From Patellaria atrata CBS 101060 (taxonomy: Eukaryota > Ascomycota > Dothideomycetes > Patellariales > Patellariaceae), in assembly GCA_010093705.1 (NCBI GenBank), contig MU006092.1, positions 1,074,500 through 1,138,499 on the forward strand: 64,000 bases of DNA. Reading direction: 5' to 3'. The number at the start of each line of letters is the position of its first letter. Position 1 is the stretch's first letter. Shown piece by piece: positions 13,465 to 25,000 of the stretch. A program made the translations under genes and the position numbers. The notes under the pieces are model-generated. The model did not search any database. It saw nothing but the letters and a program-made list of their open reading frames with translations, and was not told where the DNA came from.

Positions 13465-16163
13465 CTAGGCGTGTCTTATTGCTCAAATTGGTTGTTGAGT
13501 CGATCTGTAAGCAAATGGTCTAATATAACGACGGGGGACGCTTCGCTGTGAACAACGGATCGGTGACTGGTGATGATCTTTCAAGTATATTCCATCCAGG
13601 ATGAAATTAGCTCTTGCGTCCCACGATCTTGGTCGACTTTTGGCAGTGCCGGGCTTCTGGGGCAGTTCTTTTTGAAAAAGGCGGTAGCGGCAAGGCTGCA
13701 TCTGGGGTGATTTGTACCGTGCACAAAAAGTTCAGGAGACGGGAACCCACGAGCCCGCGAACTCCAGAAAAAGGAATACCAGAAGATACAAGGTTGCTGA
13801 CTTTGCTGACACCGGCTGTGATGGAGCAGGGGGAATCTGGCGTCTTTACTTTCCCACGTTGTAACCGGCTGACTCCATCACTTCTACCGACGCTATTCAT
13901 CGGGTTCCTGGCTCATCAATTCGGGTGTTGTTTTTAGTCTCGACTCAAAAGGAACAGCCGAGGGGAGACGAGAGGACATACTATTATACTGTTTCTGCTA
14001 CTACTGGATGATTCGCTTGTGCCGAAAGCTCAAGCAGCACAGTAGTAGGACGCTATTTGACCAATAGCTATAGACACTTAGACAGTACCTGCTGGCATTT
14101 CTTACAGCAGCCTGCAGCAGCAGCATCGTGGCAGAGTGGGGCATTTGCAGATGTTGAATCGCCTAGTTGGCCTCAGCGCGCATGGCACTGCATGCGTCTT
14201 TTGGAGTCTGGGGTCGGGTCTGGAGTACACAAGTCGTTCTATTTGAAGAATAATACTTAGTGGCTTCATCAATGATGACAACAAACTACTGGGTAAGTTG
14301 GCATGTTATTGCTTGTAACAGTCACGCCGCACGCGAGATATATAGCGCTATCGTTCTAGGCGAAAACAACTTGCACATCGATCTAAAAATCTCTCCCGGA
14401 AGATCTGGCTTATAATACTGGCCATACCGTCACTCTCTGACTCTGCTGTTACATAGATGAAAAGCTTGAGAGCAACATTAAATTAACACGGCACATCGTT
14501 TTCAGTTGCGCCTCTCAACGGTCCTTGGTCTTAGACACCAGAATAGTTCGAGTAAAGAACTACGGTTATGCGGAACATACATCAAGAGGAATGCGAGCCG
14601 AGGAGTTTGGCTTGATGTCTTCTTAGGTACCTCTCGTGCCACTCAATCTGTCGTTTATGTGGCTTCAAATGCTCCTATCCGTTTGGCTTGGGTAGCGAGT
14701 CTCCGCCATCTTCATTCTTCTCGAACGTTGTCTCTTTTCCGCTTTTGGCAGCTAAAAAGACATCGCAGACTCATGGAACGTACTAAAAACAAGGGGGAGG
14801 GCAAATCCCATTTTTGCTGCCCACCATTACCTATCCATGCTACAACATGATTCGTGGACGTCGGCGATGCCTAGAGCTTCTGTCACAGAATATGCAGCTC
14901 TAGTTCTCTTAAAATCACAATCTTTCTGACTACATTATCACTCTGCGTGCTTGCCTTGTGGGCGGGCATGTTGGTAACAGGAAGACTGCTGGAGGAGTAG
15001 CTGATTTGTTGTCTATTCCGTCAACTGTCAAAACAATTACACAGCATATATTGTTTTTTTCCCACTGACAAACGAATAACGACGACCGCTGTCAGAACTT
15101 TAATAAGCCTTTGGCCCGAAGGATCTCACTGGTACACTATCTAACCGGGAAATTTAACTTATGTGAGCCATATCCTCAGTCACTCATTCACCGTATCTTT
15201 ATACGTACCACCTGTACTTCTGTACTCCGTATAAGCATAGACCTACCTATTGACATGTTTGCAGCCACGCTTATGCAATTCACAGAGAACAGTATTCCTA
15301 TCCCAATACTCACACCTCTTCAACGACAAGGCAGATTGTCAGTTCTTTCAGCAATTGAAGTCCATCTAAGGTCTGATACCGAGAGTGCCGAGTACTCCAG
15401 GTTGCCCCGCATCAATTCAATTAATTCTTCTAATAATTGGGACGGCTTGTCTCCATCTACGGTCCACATTCCCGGAGCTTGCGACATTGACCACTTTATA
15501 GTCCAGCACGAGAGTGATTGTTTGATGGCCTGTACCTGGTCCTAGAAACTGAAAAAGCATACCATTCGTTGAATTTCGTACAAATCGAGGCCACTATTGC
15601 TCCCAAAGACAACCCCTGGCAGCGAATAAATGCTTAACCCTGCACAGGATGCTGTCTCACACGTGTTGAACGGCCTGAACCTGATGATCGCCCGGCCTAT
15701 TGTACTATTCCAGTCATCACGACCGAGCGTCGAGGAAAATGCTTTCGATGCGAAACCCTTCTTGTCTGTACGCATGTAAGCTGACCATGGCGCTGTTCAA
15801 TATGGCACAGGAGAGCTGTAAACTCCATCCACATCTTATCGTTCTACAGAATTCCAGCTTCTTATGAGGTGCAAAGCGACGGATTATTGAACCCCCAACC
15901 TCTACGCAGAAGAAAAGCATGCAGTAAATGAGACTGCACGAGCGCATGAGATCATACGTTTGCTCCTGAGTCCTGAAGATCGTAAACCCTGTCACTCGTT
16001 TCAATCCCACGAATCCTTTTAGACATAGGGAGTTCTACTCTACACCGTTCTGTGTAGCAAATCACGTCTCCATTCCTATCAATCTCAACGGCTGCTAAAG
16101 GGATTTCCACTATCTCTCAAAAACTTCAAATGCTAGTATTTTTGGGTACATGACAAGTTCAAT
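13465..16163. other. 2.7 kb without a supported gene
   Basis: This gap separates the start of RIC8 from the start of the sugar transporter, so both promoters lie in it. Open frames of 60-145 codons occur but begin with TTG or show no protein-like pattern. I see no tRNA, transposon remnant or long repeat. The length suggests a long regulated upstream region for the transporter; that is inference. Confidence 0.5.
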
Positions 16164-18161
16164 ATGAAGACCGCTTCGAACGTTTATGTCGTGTGCTCAT
16201 TCGCCGCTATTGGTACGTAAGGTTTTATGTTACTTGATCTATACTTTTGGAAGTTAAGAAATGATTTGTTCGTTGTCAATTGTACCCATTTCCATCACTA
16301 TCCATCCAGCATAACACGAATCAGATAGCTATGAATCTATCTGACAATTATCACAACAGGCGGCGCCCTGTTCGGTATGGACATCGCGTCCATGTCGGCA
16401 GTGCTTGGAACAAGTGCCTATAAACACTATTTCAATTATCCCAAATCTTACATGCAAGGGCTCATTACCAGCTCAATGCCAATGGGATCTATCTTCGGTA
16501 CTTTTTCGTCGTCGTTTATCGCAGATCGCTACTCTCGCAAGATCGCTATTCAGATTGCTTGCGTTTTATGGATTATGGGTTCGGCGTAAGTTGTATCCCT
16601 CCATGTATACCTCAGTTTTTAATCGAAGCAGTATTCAATCAGGCTGTAATGGCTTACCGGCCCTATGCCTCGGTAGGGCAGTCGCTGGCGTAGGCATTGG
16701 TATCGCGTCTGCTGTTGTACCCATGTATCAAGCAGAAATTGCGCCTAAGGAGATTCGTGGCAGAGTCGTGACAATTCAGCAATGGGGAATAACTTGGGGT
16801 GAGTCTCTTTCATAGTTTCAGTCATTCCCAAACTGACATGCAAAGGAATCCTAATTCAGTATTTCATTCAATATGGAGCGTCGTTCGCTGGAGGAGGGGC
16901 GGACAACCCAACTCAGGGTACCATTGCTTTCCGCCTTCCGTGGGCTATTCAAATTGTACCTGGCCTTATTCTCGGAATCAGTCTGTTCTGGTTACCTTAC
17001 AGTCCTAGATGGCTTGCGTCTCAGGATCGATGGGAAGAATCTGTAACTGTCCTCGCAAACTTACATGCGCGAGGTGACGTCAAACACCCTAAAGTACTTG
17101 CCCAATATAGGGAAATTGAGGAAGCTCTTCGGTTTGAGAAAGAAGTCGCTGCTGCCGGATGGGCCGCCCTCCTTGAAGCTCGCATGGCCAAGCGTGTACT
17201 ACTCGGAATGTCTGTCCAGTTCTGGAGTCAGTTATCAGGTAAGAGTTGACCCCAGCGGCTTACCATATTTAAATACTAACTGATGATAGGTGTAAATATC
17301 ATGATGTATTACATCGTTTACATCATGGAGGGTACCAATATTGGGAGTCCTCTCTTGACTGCTTCTGTGCAGTACATCATCAACGTAGTGATGACAGTGC
17401 CCGCACTACTATGGCTTGATAGATGGGGGCGTCGTGCTACATTACTACTCGGCGCGTTCTCAATGTCCGTCTTCCTCTTCATCTCTGGCGCATTACAGGG
17501 TGCTTTCGGTGAGCCGATTACCGACCCAGACTCGGACCTTACGTGGCATATAGTCAACAATCCGCCTGTGTCTAAAGTTGTGGTTGCATGTTCATATATG
17601 GTAGTAGCAACTTTCGCTACGAGCTGGGGCCCGGTATCCTGGATTTACCCGTCGGAGATTTTCCCAAACAAGATTCGTGCGAAAGCGGTTAGTTTATCCA
17701 CTGCGACAAACTGGTAGGTAGAATCTGTACACCAAATATAAATCAAGTGACTAATACCCAGTTATAGGATCGCTAACTGCGTCCTCGCCTTCGCCGTACC
17801 TCCCCTCCTTTACAATATCAACTGGAAGATGTACATGGTCTTCGGAACCTTCAACGCACTCGCTCTGATACAAGTCTTCCTCACCCTTCCCGAAACAAAG
17901 AATATAAGTCTCGAAGAAATGGATATGGTGTTTACCGGATACCCGTGGAAGAGCAGACAAAAGCGTTCGCAACTAGACGACCTTGAGGAGCAGATTGCAG
18001 GAGGCGCAATCGAGATTAAGACTTTAGCAGGATTGGAGCAAGATCAAAAACCGATAATGGTGGAGACAGTGATCGAGATGAGAAATGAGAGGAGGAGTAG
18101 TAGGTCGAGGTCGAGTTCTGAAGATCCGTATTATACGCAGGGAGCAAGCAGAGCGCAATAG
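16164..18161 (+). CDS. MFS monosaccharide (hexose) transporter
   Basis: Plasma-membrane sugar/proton carrier of the sugar porter family. Six exons (16164-16212, 16360-16585, 16632-16798, 16846-17238, 17290-17713, 17768-18161) join to 550 residues with the usual twelve hydrophobic segments. Family marks are present in order: GGALFGMDIASMSAVLG in helix 1, GRAVAGVGIG, PMYQAEIAPKEIRGR after helix 4, PYSPRWL before the central loop, QFWSQLSGVNIMMYYI in helix 7, DRWGRR, and PETK after helix 12. The N-terminus resembles the fungal high-affinity glucose transporter group. The C-terminal tail is cytosolic and rich in Arg and Ser (RRSSRSRSSS), a plausible phosphorylation or turnover site. The substrate is inferred. 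Confidence 0.92.
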
Positions 18162-18700
18162 CTCTGCAATGTAACATTATGTAGCATTATGGGTTTGGTG
18201 ATGAACTTTCTGAATATACCCTTTTTATTACTGAATGAATATCTTATAAAGCATATCGCTCAGTGTTCCCTCATACCGACATACATTAATCGCTCATCGC
18301 CGCCTTCCGCTCCGCTCAATGTAAGCGGAATCCTTGGCGCTTGTTCACTATGCGACCCGAAAAATTATTTGAACAGGTTCCGTCCTTTGCCAAACTCCCT
18401 TTAATCCTCTCCTAACAGCATCCACAAAAGGTACGTTTCAATCCCCCTCTCTCATACTCACACTTCCAAATGATGAAATCCAAACAAATAAAGCATGTAT
18501 TATCCGAACCGCAACCACGCGGGCTTCGTGTAGACTCGTACTATCATCTGATCCCAAGCGAACTCCATCTCTCCACTATTTTCTCACAACCGTTTCAAAG
18601 CATATATACTAACTATTGGAAAAGTACATATCACCTTCGCGCCTATTGAAATCGCTCACTCTTACAAGACGCTCCGAGCTATCCCGGCTCCCCGTCAACG
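18162..18700. other. Intergenic between transporter and MOCS2A
   Basis: About 540 bases holding the transporter 3' UTR and the promoter of the next gene. Nothing else was recognised. Confidence 0.55.
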
Positions 18701-19003
18701 ATGTCCACCCTCAATCCCACCCCAACCTTCAAAATCCTTTACTTCGCCTCCTGCGCCACCTTCACGCGCCTCCCTTTCGAATCCCTTCCCGCCCCTCTTT
18801 CCCTCAGAGACCTCTTTCCGACGCTGGAAAAACGGTATCCGGGCATGACGAAGAGGGTGCTTGAGAGCTGTGCGGTGACTGTGAATCTGGAGTATGTGGA
18901 TTTGGAAGACGAAGAGGTCACGGGTAAGGGGACCGATGGGGAAGGGATGGTGATAAAGGAGGGTGATGAGGTTGCGCTGATTCCGCCTGTTAGTAGTGGA
19001 TGA
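18701..19003 (+). CDS. MOCS2A: Molybdopterin synthase sulfur carrier subunit
   Basis: Small MoaD/ThiS-fold protein (100 residues, one exon). It carries sulfur as a C-terminal thiocarboxylate and delivers it to precursor Z in molybdenum cofactor synthesis, as needed by nitrate reductase. It shows the MoaD order: an ILYFASC strand, LRDLFPTLEKRYPG, then SCAVTVNLEYV and the end EGDEVALIPPVSSG. The family normally ends in Gly-Gly; here the last two residues are Ser-Gly, with the terminal Gly kept. The partner large subunit is not in the window. CnxG is the Aspergillus name. Confidence 0.88.
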   Translation: MSTLNPTPTFKILYFASCATFTRLPFESLPAPLSLRDLFPTLEKRYPGMTKRVLESCAVTVNLEYVDLEDEEVTGKGTDGEGMVIKEGDEVALIPPVSSG

Positions 19004-19661
19004 AGGTGTGAGGATAACTGGGTAGGAGGAGGGTGGAAACATCTCTGTTTCGGAATTGGATTGGAATGGATGCATACGAGCATTGTGGCGCTCTTTGATA
19101 GCGTGGGGCCGCGGGGTATCTCACGATGGGATTATATATCGTGGATTAACCCTTCCCGCTGGGGTCACTTTGCCTAGCACATTCATTTGTGTAGAGGGTG
19201 CAACACTTTCAGGTCATCGCGCCAAAGGACCCTCGAGTTCGTCAAGAGGACCTATATGGGCTTCCTAAGGACGCCATCGCTCGCACTCAAAGTATGTCAT
19301 CTCGCTCGATTGAGATTAGGAGGGCTTCCCTTGGGGTGATTGTTGCCCGTATCTTGATTTTCACCTCCACGGTAAGGTTTACATCGACTGGCTTAGGTGT
19401 GGAAGTACCAAGATATGGTTTACTCTGTAAAGTCACTAGTGGTTTTCAGATTGTATCGGGAAACATTGCGAGCTCATTGATAGTAATAGATGCGTAGCAA
19501 CGGATATCAGCCTATTGAATTTTGAATATCCTATTCATCTATTCTCTCGTCTCTCATATATGCATCCTATCTGACCCCAAACTCCCATTCCAAACAAATC
19601 ACTTTTGCCGCACCAAGACGCCTTTACCTACTGGAGTCGACTCAAATTTACATTCCATCTC
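19004..19661. other. Intergenic between convergent MOCS2A and IMPDH
   Basis: About 660 bases between two converging genes, expected to hold both 3' UTRs. No gene was recognised. Confidence 0.55.
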
Positions 19662-21538
19662 TCAGGAATACAACTTTTTATCAAAGGTATGTAACCCATG
19701 CACATTCCCCTCCGCTTGCGCGCTCACAGTCCTGAGCTCAAACCTTACCGTTCCCTCTCTAACCCCCTTCCTCAACTCATTCAGACTCTGCACACCGATA
19801 TCCTGCAAGCTGTGTTGGACACCTGCCATCAAATACGGAACGAACTTGGTCACACTGCCCCTATCCAGCACTGAGCCCGACACACCCTGAGCAACGAGCA
19901 ACCTATCGCCTTCGCTGAAATAGCGGGCAGTGCCCGCATTAGCTCCTTTGGTGTCCTTGCTGCCGGCACCCGCTTTCTTGTCCTCCATAGCATCAATGCT
20001 GCCCATACCACGGTAAGCTTTCACGAGCTTGCCTTCGTGGCTGACGAAGTATTGACCCGGGGACTCTGAAGTGCCGGCGAGAAGACCGCCCATCATGACG
20101 GTGGATGCGCCGAGGGCTAGACCCTTGACGATGTGACCCACATTTTGAATACCGCCGTCAGCGATACAGGGAACGCCAAAGCGAGCGGCGAAGGAGGTAA
20201 CTTTATAAACAGCTGCAGCTTGAGGGCGACCCACGGCCATGACTTCCTGCGTGATGCAGGCGCTGCCGCTACCCATACCGATACGTAGGCCATCGACGCC
20301 GGCTGCAATGAGAGTAGCCGCTTGCTCTCGAGTTACGACGTTTCCGCCGATGACGTCGAGCTCGGGGTATCTCTCTTTGATATATTTGACCATCTCAACT
20401 TGATAGGTGCTGTTGCCCTGACTGCTGTCGAGGATAACGATGTCCAGACCCGCATCGACAAGCTTTTGAAGACGGATCTTGTCATCTGGTCGGGTTCCAA
20501 TGGCAGCGGCAGAGATAAGCTGCTTGGAGTGTGGGAGTTTTGAGGCTAGTGGATAGTGGAGATTCTTCATGAGATCGGAGCGGGAGAGGAGGGAGATAAG
20601 GTGGTAATTCTCGTCTACAATAGGCAACTTGCCCTTCTTTGACTTACTAAGAATTGCGTTCGCCTCTTGGAGGGTGATGCCGGTCTTAGCTGTGACCAAG
20701 TCCATAGACATGACCGCAGTGACGGGATCATCCAGATTGGCATGAAATTGGATATCTCTGGGAGTAATGATACCTACGAGCTTAGAACGAAGTGTTCCGT
20801 TTTCTGTGAAAGAGTAGAATTAGTATAGACTCGTTGCAGTGAAGTCTTTCGCTGTGAACAGGAAAGTGCAAGGTCAGATATACATGTATCCCCAATACGA
20901 CAGAGTCGTTGCGGATGAACGAAAGTTAATAATTATGGTTTGAAACATCATGTGAAATACCGTATGGAAATGGTAACGGTTTGCTTACCAGTTACGGGGA
21001 AGCCACCGAATCCCCACTTCTCCTTCAACGCCTTTGCCTCCGCAACGGTGGTCTTAGGCGAAATAACAACGGGATCAAGGATGAAACCATTCTCAAATCG
21101 CTTGACCTTGCGTACCATCTCTGCTTGCTCTTCAGGAGAGCAGTTGTGATGGATAACACCAAGACCACCGAGTAAGGCCATGTGGATTGCCATTGAATGT
21201 TCAGTGACTGTATCCATGGGAGACGATACAAAGGGCGTCTTGAGAGTAATACGCTTTGTTATGGGAGTATCGAGAGTAACGGCAGAGGCAGGGAAGCCTG
21301 AAGTAGATCAGTCATTTGCCTTGCTTTTTCCATTAAAGTGATACTCTGTACCGATGTAGCCAGGGAGAATGAGAAAATCATTATACGTCAGTCCACCACG
21401 GATCTTAGAATCAATCAGTTCCTTAATGCCAATACCATCTCGTTCTGGGTATTCCTCCTTCAAGATCTCGAGGGCGTTCTTGAAATCTAGCGCGCTGCTA
21501 TTGGGAGCAGTCATCGAGTCGCCGTTAACGATAGGCAT
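19662..21538 (-). CDS. Inosine-5'-monophosphate dehydrogenase
   Basis: Oxidises IMP to XMP with NAD+, the committed step of GMP synthesis in the cytosol. Exons 21538-21352, 21297-20989 and 20803-19662 join to 545 residues, the normal eukaryotic size. The barrel opens with [20 protein letters not shown] and SSPMDTVTE. Two CBS domains are inserted after [11 protein letters not shown], from roughly residue 120 to 240. The barrel resumes at AAIGTRPDD, with ILDSSQGNS and the catalytic loop [13 protein letters not shown], whose Cys is about residue 348. ADGGI, the flap YRGMGS and the [19 protein letters not shown] end blocks follow. The last intron has a TACTAAT branch. Yeast names are IMD1-4. It is the target of mycophenolic acid. 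It is divergent from the IQGAP gene, sharing a 549-base upstream region. Confidence 0.97.
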
Positions 21539-22087
21539 GTTAAACGGTGGTGTGAAGTGTATAATTGAGTCTGTTTCTGAGGAAGAAATACACGATAGCT
21601 CGTAGATAGTAGTCCAGAGATCTATCGGGGAAAGTTCCCAAGAAGAAGTGAATCAGAAGGGTCGCGATCGTCTGTCAAAATAATTTTTCGGCGGGGCATC
21701 TTAATTCCGAGTCATGCTAGCGTGGTTGCTATCCGCTGCTCTAACCCACTTTTCCAGTAAACAAACACCACGCAGAAATCAAGGAATTCATCACCGAGTC
21801 CATCCCGCTCAATTCAACCTCGAATGCAAACCGATTGTCACATATTTGCACAGCGCTCGAATACTGTCACTTCCTTTCATTCGCGCATTTCAGGATTGCT
21901 TGAGGAACTCTACGGGTTAAATTGAACATACCTTATGCGACGGTACGACGCGGTCTCCAATTCGGTCTCGAGTACTACATTCACCATTATCTTCCTGCGC
22001 GTAGCATAACCGTACTTTGCCAATACCATGTATGGTCACAATTATTGAGCAACCCGTTTATTGATTCTCTGAGCCTGCGATAGCAAC
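21539..22087. promoter_or_regulatory. Shared upstream region of IMPDH and IQGAP
   Basis: 549 bases between divergent start codons; both promoters must lie here. No TATA box stands out and no gene was seen. Confidence 0.5.
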
Positions 22088-25000
22088 ATGTCTCTTCATC
22101 CATCGCGGTCGGCACACGGTCATCCAACGACCTTACCGAGTCCTCTTCGCCATGCATCAAACGCTTCTTCAGGATCATCCACGTATACGAATAATTCCGG
22201 TTACCCTCCCAGTCGATCTAGTACGTTATCATCTAATGCTTCAAGTAACTATCAATATTCGAAAGGTGGCCATAAGAGGGGATTGAGCGAGGCAAGCGGC
22301 CTCTTGCATTCACCATCGGATGCAAACTTTGAAGCTGCAGACAATGCGTCATCACAATATAAACAAATGCGCCAATCATTGCGACCTTTACCGCAAGTAC
22401 CGGTATCATCACCACCACGGACTGAGTCAAAACCCACTTATTCGCATACTCGTTCTCAGAGTGTCGATCCGCCTAGCTCACCAGGGATCGATGGATCTGT
22501 CTCCCCCACTGCTAAATCCCGGCCTCATTCATTGGCAATATCTAGATCGGACTCGGTGCGTGGTTCTCGCCCCAACTCACCGCATGTTCATTTCAGCACG
22601 CATATTGAACGACCGGACCTCCAAAGCTTCCAAAGATCGACAACCGGTCATCTTCGGACGCTTTCAAGATTTGCGGAAAATGAGTCAGAGGCAGATTTTA
22701 CCATTAAATCGCCAGATCAAGAAGTTGCCGGAATGCACGGGCGGATCAAACTTCAACGATCAAGGTCTACAACCGGAAAGAAGGCAGTCGGCTTGATGGG
22801 TTGGGGAGGAGCAAGATGGATGGACCAACAGCGTCAATTCCTTCAGGCTTACGAGTACCTTTGTCACATCGGTGAAGCAAAAGAATGGATTGAAGACGTT
22901 ATCCATAAGCCAATACCTCCTGTGGTTCAACTGGAGGAAGCACTTCGTGACGGTGTCACTCTGGCCGAAGTAGTGCAAGCTCTCCATCCAGAAAAGAGTT
23001 TCCGAATATTCCGAAATCCAAAATTACAATTTCGGCATTCTGACAATATCGCCCTATTCTTTAGATACTTAGCGGAAGTCGAGCTACCGGAACTCTTCAG
23101 GTTTGAACTTGTGGATCTCTACGAGAAGAAAAACATCCCAAAGGTTATCTACTGTATACATGCACTCTCATGGCTACTTTTCCGCAAAGGTATCGTGGAT
23201 TTCAGAATAGGTAATCTTGTTGGACAACTTCAATTCGAGGATCATGAGCTTGAAGCGACACAGAAGGGCCTTGATAAAGCCGGTGTTAGTATGCCTAATT
23301 TCAAGGGTATGAGTGCCAATTTCGACGTGGAACCAGAACCAGAACCTCAGGAAACCGAAGAGGATCGTATCAATCGAGAATTGGCCGAATACGAGGACAC
23401 AATTGTGGATCTGCAGGCTCAGATTCGGGGATCTATACTCAGGATGCGGTTAGGCGACACTATGCAGCAGCTTTGGGATTCTGAAGAGTGGTTAATTGAA
23501 TTCCAATCGAAGCTTCGAGGAGACTGGGCAAGAGAAATCTTTCGGTACCGACAAGATATGAAGATTTTCGCTGTCAACCTTCAAAGTGCAGTAAGAGGTT
23601 TTCTTATCCGGTCCAGCCAACGCGACGAGGAGGAATACTGGAACCACAACCAGCGGGAGGTAGTGCTGATGCAGAGTCTTGCTAGAGGTAGGAAAGCACG
23701 AGCTGAGACCCAAAGGTTGCAAACAAAGCTACAACGACAGGAGAACGGCATCAGAAGCTTACAAGCTGCTGTACGCGGTGCGTTGAAGAGAAAGGAAGTA
23801 GGTGACCAGTGGCACGAGTCAAGAGAAGTTGAATCCACTGTAATCGATTTGCAGACCATTATCCGAGGAGCCTTGCAACGAAAAAGGTTCGACCAACAGC
23901 ATGCAGAAACGAAGAGTGCGGAATCACATGTTGCTCTTCTGCAAGCTGCAGCGCGTGGTATGCTGCAACGCCGTATCAAGCAGACTGAACGGACCTCTTT
24001 GAAGCAGCAGGAATCCTTCATTGTGAAGCTTCAGGCTGCTATGCGTGCATCTGGCGTTCGACATATCCAGGACCAGGTGCAGAAAACCCTCAATCACAGT
24101 GCTGTTGAATGGACCGGCTTACAATCCGTCGCTCGTGCTGCAGTTGCGAGACGCGGCATAGCTCGGCTACGGGACGATCTTCATTCCCACGAAGACGAGT
24201 TCATTTCTCTACAAGCGTTGGCAAGGGCCGCGAGGATAAGGTCCGAGGTGGCGTCAATATTAAGTGCGTTCGCGGCTCGCGAAGACCGGATACTCGAGTT
24301 ACAGTCCACTGCAAGAGGGCATATGCTGAGAAGGGGATACCGAGGAGACATCAAGGCGCTCCAGAAAAGCGTCCCAAGCATCGTCGCATTGCAATCCGCA
24401 GTACAGGGCTACCTAGTTCGACAGAGGGTGTATGATCAAGTTTGTGAACTACATGATCATGAACAAGAGATCATTGAACTCCAAGGGTTGGCTCGGGCTA
24501 TGCTTGTACGAATGCAAGTAGGCAACGTGCTCAATAACCTCGACTCCCAAGAAGAGGTGACTGTGCAACTACAAGCACTTGCTCGTGCTAAACTCGTTCG
24601 AACCAAATTCATCGAGAAGAAGAAATTTTTCAAAGAGAACATGGAGAAAGTTATCAAGATCCAGAGTTTTGTTCGCGCGAGACAACAAGGAGAAGCGTAT
24701 AAGAGCTTAACAAGCGGCAAGAATCCCCCAGTCGGAACGGTCAAGAATTTTGTTCATCTTCTCAATGACAGCGACTTCGACTTCGATGAAGAGATAGGTA
24801 AGAATAACTTCCTCAATCTATAACTTAATTTGCTGATTGCCACTTGTAGAATTTGAGAGACTTCGCAAAACTGTTGTCCAATCCGTCCGACAAAATGAGA
24901 TGGCTGAACAGTACATTGATCAACTCGATATCAAGATTGCGCTGCTTGTCAAAAACAAAATCACCCTTGATGAGGTAGTGAAGCATCAAAAGCATTACGG

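Noticed and set aside
15111-15545. 144-codon plus-strand frame
   Set aside because: Begins with TTG, its first ATG gives under 100 codons, and no protein-like pattern or splice signals support it.
19522-20543. Plus-strand open frames opposite IMP dehydrogenase
   Set aside because: Mirror the codon structure of the real minus-strand gene.
22233-24744. Minus-strand open frames opposite the IQGAP gene
   Set aside because: Shadows of the coding strand; no conserved motifs.
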